Made by a program: the position numbers and the translations under genes. The notes below the pieces were generated by a model. That model saw only the letters and a list, made by a program, of their open reading frames with translations, did no database searches and was not told the origin of the DNA. This document shows, piece by piece, positions 32,167-39,822 of a stretch of 64,000 bases of DNA; within the stretch, counting starts at the first letter, position 1; every line of letters starts with the position of its first letter. The stretch is taken from positions 744,001 through 808,000 of the forward strand of contig JBDXFZ010000146.1 in NCBI GenBank assembly GCA_039990395.1, read 5' to 3'. The stretch is from CALINF01 sp039990395 (GTDB lineage: Bacteria > Pseudomonadota > Gammaproteobacteria > Pseudomonadales > Halieaceae).

Positions 32167-33192
32167 CTACTGCGGGTCGGCCAACTTGAGCATTTGCTTG
32201 CCCTGATTCTGACCTTTGAACAAACGCTGAAGGGTCGCGGGCACGTTTTCAAAGCCCTCCTGGACGTCTTCACGCCAAACCAGCTCACCTGCTTCAATCC
32301 ATTGCGCTAGCTGTGCGGCGGCCTCTGGGAAGCGGTCCATGTAGTCGATGACGATGAAACCTTGCATCCGTACACGGAACTTAACCAGCTCCATCAGGTT
32401 GCTGGGGCCAGCCTTTGGTTCGGTGTCGTTGTAGCCCGAGATGCCACCACACAATGCGATACGGCCAAAATCTCGCATGTGTCCAATCGCAGCTTCCAGC
32501 GTGGAGCCGCCCACGTTGTCAAAGAAGACATCGATTCCGTCGGGACACAGCTCCGACAGGCGGGCGTCAATATCTTCTGATTTGTAATCGATGGTGTGAT
32601 CGATATGGCATGCCTTTTTAAGCCACTGACATTTTTCAGGGCCGCCAGCGATGCCGACAACTTTGCAGCCCTTTATGCGGGCAATTTGCGCCACAAAAGA
32701 ACCCGTAGCGCCAGCAGCACCACTTACTAATACAGTTTCGCCCGGCTTGGGCTCGCCTACGTCCAGTAACCCGAAGTAGGCAGTGAAGGCGGTGGTACCA
32801 AAGGCAGCGAGAGCCGTACCCGGGGGGGTGCCCGGTGGCAATGGCTGCATTGGCATCACTGAATTGCCGCCGCCAAGGCAATACTCCTGCCAGTTGGTGA
32901 GCCCCTGTACGATAGTGCCAACGGGCATTGCGTCGTTCTTGGACTCGACAACCTGACCAACCCCACTTCCTCGCATGGGTGTTCCCAGCTCCACGGGTGG
33001 TAGGTAGCTTGGGAGATCTTCTACCCAGCCGCGCATGGCGGGGTCGAAGCCCAGCATCAGAACTTTAATCAATACTTCGCCGTTATCGAGGTCTGGCTCT
33101 GGCATCGGTGTTTCAACCAGTTCAAAGTGTTCGGGACCAATCATGCCATTGGGTCTGGCGGTTAATAGCCACTGGCGGTTGAGTTGCGACAT
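32167..33192 (-). CDS. NADP-dependent oxidoreductase, MDR superfamily (CurA/prostaglandin reductase-like)
   Basis: A 341-residue zinc-free medium-chain reductase that reduces the double bond of enones or quinones with NADPH. Signatures are NRQWLLTARPNGMIGPEHFELVE at the N-terminus (first 20 residues typical of the YncB/CurA group), LMLGFDPAMRGWVED, the nucleotide-binding VSGAAGATGSFVAQIARIKG (around residue 150), VFFDNVGGSTLEAA, and the C-terminal VWREDVQEGFENVPATLQRL. The ATG at 33192 has AAGGAG upstream. It diverges from the flavodoxin-like gene, so both redox proteins share a control region. The physiological substrate is unknown; reactive carbonyls or unsaturated ketones are the family's usual ones. 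Confidence 0.9.
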   Translation of the reverse strand: MSQLNRQWLLTARPNGMIGPEHFELVETPMPEPDLDNGEVLIKVLMLGFDPAMRGWVEDLPSYLPPVELGTPMRGSGVGQVVESKNDAMPVGTIVQGLTNWQEYCLGGGNSVMPMQPLPPGTPPGTALAAFGTTAFTAYFGLLDVGEPKPGETVLVSGAAGATGSFVAQIARIKGCKVVGIAGGPEKCQWLKKACHIDHTIDYKSEDIDARLSELCPDGIDVFFDNVGGSTLEAAIGHMRDFGRIALCGGISGYNDTEPKAGPSNLMELVKFRVRMQGFIVIDYMDRFPEAAAQLAQWIEAGELVWREDVQEGFENVPATLQRLFKGQNQGKQMLKLADPQ

Positions 33193-33378
33193 ACGTTGGA
33201 ACTCCTTTCTTGTGGACAGCTTATTCGCTGAGATTGGGCGGGTGTGGATACCCATTGGATACAGGGACACGCATTACAGCAGACCTCCGTATAATTCGCC
33301 ACTGGCTGCGCGCCCCGACTGTCGGCATGACAGCAGAGCCGGTGTGTGTTCCAATTCCTCGCGATAAAAGAGGGCACA

Positions 33379-33834
33379 ATGAAACGCTTGATCATTGCTT
33401 ACCACAGCCAAAGCGGCACCTGCACCCAGTTATCACTTGCAGCCCTGCGCGGCGCGCAACGTGAAGTGGGAATACAGGTAGAGCGTCATCGTGCCTGGGA
33501 CATTGGCGCGGCCGACTTGCGCGCGGGTGATGGGTTGTTGTGCATTGCGGCGGAAAATTCCGGAACATTGAGCGGTGGTATGAAAGACTTTCTGGACAGG
33601 ATTTTTTACCCTGCGATCGACCGTGGGTTGGTGCTGCCCTATGGCGTGCTCATCAGCGCTGGCAATGATGGCCGAGGAGCCCTTGCGCAATTGCAGCGCG
33701 TTTTGTCTGGTGTACCGTTTACGCCTGCGGCCGAACCTCTGATTCTGCGCGGTGAGGTGTGCGAGGAGCATACAAGCAAGGCGCAAGAACTGGGTGAGGG
33801 CCTTGCGACCGGGTTGGTCATGGGGATTTTCTAG
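33379..33834 (+). CDS. Flavodoxin-like fold protein (NAD(P)H:FMN reductase-like)
   Basis: A 151-residue flavodoxin-fold protein. The FMN phosphate loop is IIAYHSQSGTCTQLS (residues 4-18); a second loop, AAENSGTLSGGMKDFLDRIF, matches the flavin-contacting segment of NADPH-dependent FMN reductases. AGGG and the ATG at 33379 set the start. The C-terminal part is short. Probably a soluble electron carrier or flavin reductase; a specific partner is not visible. It is followed by the thioesterase gene after 45 bases and may form a small operon with it. Confidence 0.83.
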   Translation: MKRLIIAYHSQSGTCTQLSLAALRGAQREVGIQVERHRAWDIGAADLRAGDGLLCIAAENSGTLSGGMKDFLDRIFYPAIDRGLVLPYGVLISAGNDGRGALAQLQRVLSGVPFTPAAEPLILRGEVCEEHTSKAQELGEGLATGLVMGIF

Positions 33835-33879
33835 CCACTACTTGCCGCCCAATTCTGCGAACATTTAAGAGAACTGCTA

Positions 33880-34374
33880 ATGACGAATACTACAGAATTA
33901 ACCGTACCTGAAGGCTTTGAACTCATGCAGAAAGGTATGGGTTTTTCCGACAACCTACAGCCTTGGTACCGTCGTTTGCAGGGCGACGAGTTACATTTTG
34001 GACTGATAGTGCAGGAGCAACATTGCAATCTCATGGGCATTTGCCACGGCGGCATGTTGATGACGATGGCCGATGTGGCTGCGGCGGCCAACCTCAATCT
34101 AGCTCGGGGTGGCAAAGGTGGTAGTCCCACGATCAATCTGTCGGTTGATTTTATCTCTGCTGGTCGATTGGGAGACTGGGTTCAATCGGAGATACAACTG
34201 GTGTCCCCCAAGCGACGATTCGGCTTCTGCCAGGGCCTGATTGTCGGCAGCGAAGGGCCGGTCGTACGTTTCAGCGGTTCGTTTTATTTTCCCGATCATA
34301 AGGGTATGTGGAAAAACAAGCCTAGCGATGAGGGCGGTGCTCTCGCCGGATTGAAGACAGGGCCGAAGTCCTAG
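33880..34374 (+). CDS. PaaI-type hotdog thioesterase
   Basis: A 164-residue single hotdog domain. The family motif is LMGICHGGMLMTMADVAAAAN (about residues 49-69), in which HGG and the following Asp are the active-site elements, and later INLSVDFISAGRLGDWV is the strand that lines the acyl pocket. It probably hydrolyses acyl-CoA or aryl-CoA thioesters in the cytoplasm. The C-terminal tail KNKPSDEGGALAGLKTG is specific to this copy and probably disordered. Its stop (TAG) overlaps the stop of the convergent LysR gene within the palindrome CCTAGG. Confidence 0.88.
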   Translation: MTNTTELTVPEGFELMQKGMGFSDNLQPWYRRLQGDELHFGLIVQEQHCNLMGICHGGMLMTMADVAAAANLNLARGGKGGSPTINLSVDFISAGRLGDWVQSEIQLVSPKRRFGFCQGLIVGSEGPVVRFSGSFYFPDHKGMWKNKPSDEGGALAGLKTGPKS

Positions 34375-35264
34375 GTCCGGTTCCTAGTGGCGCGATCGCC
34401 AAAATCCTCGAGCGTTGCGAGAAAGGCTCGCGCTGCGCGCGAGAGACTGCGACCGCGGTGATAGGCCACACCCAGATTACGCTCCATTGCTATCCCCGGA
34501 ACCTCCAGCGTGCGTAATGAGCTGTCGAGCATGCTGGCCGGAAGAGCAGTCCAGCCTAATCCAACTGATGCCATCATGCGGATAGTTTCGAGGTAATTGG
34601 TTGCCATCGAGACATTCAGTGCGAGATGGTGCTCATCAAAAAGGCTTTTGACGATCTGGCCGGTGTAGGTATTCAACCCCGGCAGGACTGAAGCATGCTC
34701 TGCCAGTTGCTGTAGTGATGCCTTTGTGACTTTTGCCAATGGGTGGTCGGTGGATACCATGAATTGCAACGGGTCTTTCCACAGCGTTGTCGAAATAATA
34801 TTAGCAGCACGCGTGGGGGCAAGGGTTACAACGGCAAGCTCAACCTCACCGTGATGGATTTGCTCAAATGCCTGCTCTGAATCCATGAACTCGATATCAA
34901 CTTGCACCGACTCATACGCTTGCTTGAAGTGACCCAGCACTGGAGGCAGTCGATGCAGTCCAATGTGATGACTGGTCGCCAGCCGCAGTTCCCCGGAGAC
35001 ACCGCCTGCCAGATCACGCACGCTGCGTTCAGCCACAAGCATCTGCTGAGCCATTGAGCGCGCGTGGGGTAGAAGCGCCTGTCCAGCTTCGGTCAGGCTG
35101 ACATGGCGCCCGATCCGGTCAAATAGCTCGGTACCCAAATATTGCTCAAGCAATGCAATGCGCTTGCTGATAGCCGGTTGCGTTAAGTTCAGGTGTTGGG
35201 CGGCACCAGAGAAAGAGCGTGCTTGTGCTACCTCCAGGAAAGCGCGCAGTTGCTGAGTATCCAT
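34371..35264 (-). CDS. LysR-family regulator, divergent from leuCDB
   Basis: A 297-residue LysR-type activator. The N-terminal winged HTH is MDTQQLRAFLEVAQARSFSG with AAQHLNLTQPAISKRIALLE, followed by the substrate-binding domain (about residues 90-290: LRLATSHHIGLHRLPPVLGHF, TNYLETIRMMASVGLGWTALP). It is transcribed away from leuC, with 114 bases between the two starts. LysR regulators divergent from leuCDB are common in Pseudomonas-type genomes and are thought to activate the leucine genes with a pathway intermediate as coinducer. The site ATTCCAATTGGTAAT lies directly in front of its ATG, fitting autorepression. The link to leucine is strong by position, unproven by sequence. Confidence 0.87.
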   Translation of the reverse strand: MDTQQLRAFLEVAQARSFSGAAQHLNLTQPAISKRIALLEQYLGTELFDRIGRHVSLTEAGQALLPHARSMAQQMLVAERSVRDLAGGVSGELRLATSHHIGLHRLPPVLGHFKQAYESVQVDIEFMDSEQAFEQIHHGEVELAVVTLAPTRAANIISTTLWKDPLQFMVSTDHPLAKVTKASLQQLAEHASVLPGLNTYTGQIVKSLFDEHHLALNVSMATNYLETIRMMASVGLGWTALPASMLDSSLRTLEVPGIAMERNLGVAYHRGRSLSRAARAFLATLEDFGDRATRNRT

Positions 35265-35270
35265 CTCAAT

Positions 35271-35285
35271 ATTCCAATTGGTAAT
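35271..35285. promoter_or_regulatory. Candidate LysR operator between the LysR gene and leuC
   Basis: ATTCCAATTGGTAAT contains the palindrome CCAATTGG inside an ATT-N9-AAT frame that fits the T-N11-A rule of LysR sites. It is followed by an AT-rich stretch (35286-35310) and a TATGCT -10-like element (35314-35319) without a good -35, as expected for a promoter that needs the activator. Confidence 0.5.
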
Positions 35286-35378
35286 TCAATATATAAAAAT
35301 AATAAATTTGAGTTATGCTGAAGTCAAACCTAGAATGCTTTCCTTTCTCATGCAGACCGTACCGCGGTGGAGGGCACA

Positions 35379-36812
35379 ATGGCCGGCAAAACACTCTATG
35401 ACAAACTCTGGGACAACCACCTTGTAGAGCAGCGTGACGACGGTACCGCTATCATCTACATCGATCGTCACCTGATACACGAGGTGACCTCGCCGCAGGC
35501 ATTCGAAGGGCTGAGACTGGCGGGGCGTCAGCCCTGGCGGCTGGATGCCAATCTTGCGGTGCCAGATCACAATGTGCCAACGGAGAGCGAGGAGCGCAAG
35601 GGTGGAGTGGCAGGTATCGTCGATCCTGTCTCGCGGTTGCAGGTTCAGACACTCGATGACAATTGCGATGCGTTCAACATAGTGGAAATTCCGATCAACG
35701 ATATCCGTCAAGGCATCGTGCACGTGGTAGGCCCGGAGCAGGGTGCAACGCTGCCGGGTATGACGGTAGTGTGCGGAGACTCGCATACCTCCACTCACGG
35801 TGCGCTGGGCGCACTCGCGCATGGGATTGGCACATCCGAAGTAGAGCATGTGCTTGCCACCCAGTGCCTCATCCAGAAAAAGATGAAGAACCTTTTGATT
35901 CGTATAGACGGCACATTGCAAGAAGGCGTTGGCGCGAAAGACGTCGCCTTGGCTGTGATTGGTGAGATCGGCACAGCCGGTGGCACCGGTTATGCGATTG
36001 AGTTTGGCGGCGAAGTCCTTCGAGCCATGTCGATGGAGGGCCGTATGACCATGTGCAATATGTCGATAGAGGCGGGCGCGCGAATGGGCATGGTGGCAGT
36101 GGATGACACGACGCTTGAGTATGTCAAAGGCCGCCCGTATGCCCCCAATGCTGAACAGTGGGAGCAGGCTGTCGCCGCATGGCGTGATCTTCACTCTGAT
36201 GATGATGCAGAGTTTGACCGGGTTGTGACACTCCGCGCTGAGGATATCAAGCCGCAGGTAACGTGGGGAACCTCCCCCGAAATGGTATTGCCCGTGGACG
36301 GTGTGATACCCGATCCAGAGCAGATTGAAGAAGAGAGTCGCGCACAAGCGACTCGTCGAGCACTTGAATACATGGGCCTGAAGCCAGGCATGGCGATTAC
36401 CGACATTAGACCTGATCGCGTGTTTATCGGTTCCTGCACCAACTCGCGAATTGAGGACCTGCGCCAGGCTGCGGAGCAGATTCGTGGGCGCAAGGTGGCA
36501 CAGAGTATAAAGCAGGTACTCGTGGTGCCGGGATCAGGCCAAGTGAAAGCGCAAGCCGAGGCAGAGGGTCTCGACAAAATCTTTATCGACGCGGGAATGG
36601 AGTGGCGCGAGCCCGGTTGTTCCATGTGCCTTGCTATGAACGCCGACAAATTGGGGCCGGGTGAGCATTGTGCCTCTACCTCTAACCGCAATTTTGAGGG
36701 ACGTCAGGGCTTTGGGGGGCGCACGCACCTCGTGAGTCCGGCTATGGCGGCCGCTGCAGCGATTGCTGGCCACTTTACTGATATAGGCCAACAAGGGGAG
36801 GGGCGCTCATGA
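35379..36812 (+). CDS. leuC: 3-isopropylmalate dehydratase large subunit
   Basis: A 477-residue LeuC. With LeuD it isomerises 2-isopropylmalate to 3-isopropylmalate, the second step of leucine synthesis. The 4Fe-4S ligands are Cys353 (IGSCTNSR), Cys414 and Cys417 (EPGCSMC). Other aconitase-family motifs are VPDHNVPT, VCGDSHTSTHGALGALAHGIG and FIGSCTNSRIEDL. The ATG at 35379 follows GGTGGAGGG, which also contains a GTG start four codons earlier; the ATG fits other LeuC proteins. The stop overlaps leuD by four bases (ATGA). It is the first gene of a leuC-leuD-leuB unit controlled from the LysR side. Confidence 0.97.
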   Translation: MAGKTLYDKLWDNHLVEQRDDGTAIIYIDRHLIHEVTSPQAFEGLRLAGRQPWRLDANLAVPDHNVPTESEERKGGVAGIVDPVSRLQVQTLDDNCDAFNIVEIPINDIRQGIVHVVGPEQGATLPGMTVVCGDSHTSTHGALGALAHGIGTSEVEHVLATQCLIQKKMKNLLIRIDGTLQEGVGAKDVALAVIGEIGTAGGTGYAIEFGGEVLRAMSMEGRMTMCNMSIEAGARMGMVAVDDTTLEYVKGRPYAPNAEQWEQAVAAWRDLHSDDDAEFDRVVTLRAEDIKPQVTWGTSPEMVLPVDGVIPDPEQIEEESRAQATRRALEYMGLKPGMAITDIRPDRVFIGSCTNSRIEDLRQAAEQIRGRKVAQSIKQVLVVPGSGQVKAQAEAEGLDKIFIDAGMEWREPGCSMCLAMNADKLGPGEHCASTSNRNFEGRQGFGGRTHLVSPAMAAAAAIAGHFTDIGQQGEGRS

Positions 36813-37456
36813 AAGCATTTACTCAATTGAAGGGACTGGTAGCGCCGATGGACCGCGCGAATGTAGATACCGACCTCATTATTCCCAAACAGTTTCTTAA
36901 GTCGATCAAGCGCAGCGGCTTCGGCCCTAATCTGTTCGACGAGTTGAGATACCTCGATGAGGGTCAACCTGGTGAAGATAGCAGCAAGAGACCTGTAAAC
37001 CCCGACTTCCCTCTAAACTTTGAGCGCTATCAAGGTGCGTCGGTTTTACTGGCGAAAGAAAATTTCGGTTGTGGCTCATCGCGTGAGCACGCGCCATGGG
37101 CGCTGGAGGATTACGGTTTCAGGTGCATTATCGCGCCGAGCTACGCCGATATATTTTTTAACAACTGTTTCAAGAATGGTGTGCTGCCAGTTGCACTGGA
37201 CGCGTCTGTTGTAGACGGGTTGTTCGATGAAATGTACGCGACAGAAGGCTATAGCCTGGACGTTGATTTACAGGCTCAAACGATCACCACGCCTACAGGC
37301 CGGGTCATAGATTTTGAGGTTGATGGGTTTCGCAAGAATTGCTTGCTCAACGGTTTGGATGACATAGGCATCACACTTCAAAGTGCAGATGCTATTCGAC
37401 GCTATCAGGAGCGGTTGCGCGAGTCTTCGCCGTGGCTGTTCGACGTGGTTCAGTAA
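36809..37456 (+). CDS. leuD: 3-isopropylmalate dehydratase small subunit
   Basis: A 215-residue LeuD, the swivel subunit that completes the isopropylmalate isomerase. It opens KAFTQLKGLVAPMDRANVDT followed by DLIIPKQFLKSIKR, and has the invariant ENFGCGSSREHAPWAL loop that binds the substrate near the LeuC cluster. The start is inside the leuC stop (ATGA), so the subunits are coupled in translation. The leuB start comes nine bases after its stop. Confidence 0.97.
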   Translation: MKAFTQLKGLVAPMDRANVDTDLIIPKQFLKSIKRSGFGPNLFDELRYLDEGQPGEDSSKRPVNPDFPLNFERYQGASVLLAKENFGCGSSREHAPWALEDYGFRCIIAPSYADIFFNNCFKNGVLPVALDASVVDGLFDEMYATEGYSLDVDLQAQTITTPTGRVIDFEVDGFRKNCLLNGLDDIGITLQSADAIRRYQERLRESSPWLFDVVQ

Positions 37457-37465
37457 GAGGTTGCT

Positions 37466-38548
37466 ATGACACGTAAAGTATTAGTACTGCCGGGAGACTA
37501 CATTGGCCCGGAAATTATTACAGAGGCGGAAAAAGTGCTCGCCCAGGTAAACACGCAATTTGATTTGGGTGTTGAGGTCGAGCACGGTTTGCTGGGAGGT
37601 GCGGCGATTGATGTGCACGGCGAGCCGATGCCCGAGCAAACGCTACGAGATGCCCGTGCGGCAGACGCCATCTTGTTAGGGGCCGTGGGTGGTCCCAAGT
37701 GGGATAGCGTGGCGCGAGAATTGCGGCCCGAGCGAGGGCTGCTGGGTATTCGCTCCGAGCTCGAACTATTTGGAAACTTAAGGCCCGCTATTCTCTATCC
37801 CCAGTTAGCGTCGGCGTCCAGCCTGAAACCAGAAATCGTGGCAGGGTTGGATATTCTTATCGTACGGGAACTTACCGGGGGTATTTATTTCGGTGAGCCA
37901 CGCGGCATACGCACGCTGGAAAATGGCGAACGCGAGGGGTTCAATACTTATGTTTATCGCGAATCCGAAGTGGAGCGTATTGCCCATCTGGCATTCTCAC
38001 TCGCCCGCAAACGCGATAAGCGTGTGTGCTCGGTCGATAAGTCCAATGTTCTGGAAGCCACGGTGCTTTGGCGCGAGGTGATGGAAAGTATTGCTCCGCA
38101 GTACCCTGATGTAGAGCTGAGTCATCTGTATGTGGATAACGCAGCGATGCAGCTGGTTATGGCTCCCAAGCAGTTTGATGTGATCGTTACCGGCAATATG
38201 TTTGGAGACATTCTGTCTGATGCGGCCGCCATGCTCACAGGGTCTATCGGTATGCTGCCATCAGCCTCACTCGACAAGAATGGCCGGGGGATGTACGAGC
38301 CCTGTCACGGGTCTGCTCCGGATATCGCAGGGCAGGGCAAAGCCAACCCATTGGCGACGATTCTTTCGTTGGCGATGATGCTGCGCTACACGTTGGCGGC
38401 ACCAGAGGCCGCAACCGCAATCGAGGATGCCGTCAGTGTGGTGTTGGATGCGGGGCTACGTACGCCCGATATTTACACGCAGGATGATCGCCTCATTGGA
38501 ACGGTAGAAATGGGCGAGGCTGTAGTGGCCCAGTTGCGTTCCCTCTAA
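37466..38548 (+). CDS. leuB: 3-isopropylmalate dehydrogenase
   Basis: A 360-residue LeuB: oxidative decarboxylation of 3-isopropylmalate with NAD, the third leucine step. Family motifs are VLPGDYIGPEIITEAEKVL, LLGAVGGPKWD, RPERGLLGIRSELELFGNLRP (Arg substrate contacts), VRELTGGIYFGEPRG, the metal-binding NMFGDILSDAAAMLTGSIGM, and EPCHGSAPDIAGQGKANP (NAD selectivity). AGAGG lies upstream of the ATG. After its stop a 47-base gap with GGAG leads to asd, so the leucine genes and asd may be one transcript. Confidence 0.97.
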   Translation: MTRKVLVLPGDYIGPEIITEAEKVLAQVNTQFDLGVEVEHGLLGGAAIDVHGEPMPEQTLRDARAADAILLGAVGGPKWDSVARELRPERGLLGIRSELELFGNLRPAILYPQLASASSLKPEIVAGLDILIVRELTGGIYFGEPRGIRTLENGEREGFNTYVYRESEVERIAHLAFSLARKRDKRVCSVDKSNVLEATVLWREVMESIAPQYPDVELSHLYVDNAAMQLVMAPKQFDVIVTGNMFGDILSDAAAMLTGSIGMLPSASLDKNGRGMYEPCHGSAPDIAGQGKANPLATILSLAMMLRYTLAAPEAATAIEDAVSVVLDAGLRTPDIYTQDDRLIGTVEMGEAVVAQLRSL

Positions 38549-38595
38549 AGTTACCACGCTGTAATAAGCAGCCTACGAATCGGAGAAGAAAGAAC

Positions 38596-39621
38596 ATGAG
38601 CGAGACATATGACATAGCAGTTGTTGGTGCAACTGGGGCAGTGGGCGAGGCGATGATCTCGATTCTAGAAGAGCGTAACTTTCCGGTTGGCACATTGTAT
38701 CCATTGGCGAGTAGTCGCTCGGCAGGTAAATCTATTCAGTTCTGCGGCAACAGCGTTCGTGTCACCGATCTGGCGGAATTTGATTTTTCCCAAGTTCAGA
38801 TTGGTCTGTTCTCTGCAGGTGGCGATATTTCTGAACAGTATGCGCCTAAGGCAGCCGCTGCGGGGTGCGTCGTTGTGGACAATACCTCGCACTTTCGCCA
38901 GGAGCCCGATATCCCACTGGTAATCCCTGAGGTTAACCCCGAGGCTCTTGCTGACTATTCGATACGCAATATTATTGCTAATCCCAACTGCTCCACCATC
39001 CAGATGCTGGTTGCCTTGAAGCCGATTTACGACGCTGTGGGAATAGAGCGGATTAACGTGGCTACGTATCAGGCGGTTTCTGGTACGGGTAAAGAAGCGG
39101 TTGAGGAGCTGGCGGGGCAAACTGCACGACTACTTAACGGGCAGGAAATTGAGTGTAAGGTCTATCCCAAGCAGATAGCCTTCAACGTCATACCGCACAT
39201 CGATACTTTTCAGGACAATGGCTATACCCGTGAGGAAATGAAAATGGTGTGGGAGACCCAGAAAATATTTGATGATCCGTCGTTGATGGTGAACCCGACC
39301 TGCGTTCGCGTGCCAGTGTTTTATGGACATTCCGAAGCAGTGCATATCGAGACTGTGGACAAGATTTCTGCGGCTCAGGCGCGGGCATTGCTGGATGCCT
39401 CGCCGGGTGTCACTGTGATGGACGAGCCGGTAGACGGTGGCTATCCCACTCCGATTGGAGATTCGGCAGGGCAGGACCCCGTGTTCGTAGGGCGAATTCG
39501 TGAGGATATCTCCCACTCCCGAGGCCTCGACTTGTGGATTGTGTCTGACAATGTGCGCAAAGGTGCTGCTCTAAATAGTGTGCAAATTGCCGAGAGCTTG
39601 ATACAGACCTATCTTGATTAA
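38596..39621 (+). CDS. asd: Aspartate-semialdehyde dehydrogenase
   Basis: A 341-residue Asd, which makes aspartate semialdehyde for lysine/peptidoglycan, methionine, threonine and isoleucine. The NADP fold starts DIAVVGATGAVGEAMISILE. The nucleophile is Cys132 in NPNCSTIQML, the substrate contacts include VSGTGKEAVEEL, and PTCVRVPVFYGHSEAVHIE carries the catalytic His region. The GGAGAAGAAAG leader and the ATG at 38596 are clear. The position next to fimV and truA is the Pseudomonas-type order. Complete. Confidence 0.97.
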   Translation: MSETYDIAVVGATGAVGEAMISILEERNFPVGTLYPLASSRSAGKSIQFCGNSVRVTDLAEFDFSQVQIGLFSAGGDISEQYAPKAAAAGCVVVDNTSHFRQEPDIPLVIPEVNPEALADYSIRNIIANPNCSTIQMLVALKPIYDAVGIERINVATYQAVSGTGKEAVEELAGQTARLLNGQEIECKVYPKQIAFNVIPHIDTFQDNGYTREEMKMVWETQKIFDDPSLMVNPTCVRVPVFYGHSEAVHIETVDKISAAQARALLDASPGVTVMDEPVDGGYPTPIGDSAGQDPVFVGRIREDISHSRGLDLWIVSDNVRKGAALNSVQIAESLIQTYLD

Positions 39622-39668
39622 TGCCAGCCTATAAAACATACTTGAGAGAAGTCCGACGCTGACTTAAG

Positions 39669-39743
39669 TGCATGGATGTACTTGTAGCAATACTTTTAAC
39701 ATCCTGTGCAAGTGCTTGTGGGGGCAAGATATTTTAGCAAGCA
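39669..39743. repeat. Inverted repeats in the asd-fimV gap
   Basis: GGATGT (39674-39679) pairs with ACATCC (39699-39704), extended outward by TGCA on each side with one unpaired base on the left and two on the right. A second dyad, TGCTTG (39714-39719) and CAAGCA (39738-39743), follows. The gap of 201 bases between asd and fimV has no gene; these structures could be the asd terminator region or part of a long fimV leader. No T-run follows the first dyad. Confidence 0.35.
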
Positions 39744-39822
39744 TTTTGCGGCAGCTCGGTAAGTGGCACCACCCGGGGATGTGTGTCAGGTGGTTCAGGG
39801 AAAAAATAATAAGGCTATAGCT

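Noticed and set aside
35313..36347. 344-codon open frame on the minus strand inside leuC
   Set aside because: It is fully antisense to a clearly conserved leuC; the translation is Cys/His/Arg-rich with no recognisable domain and no ribosome site. A by-product of codon use.
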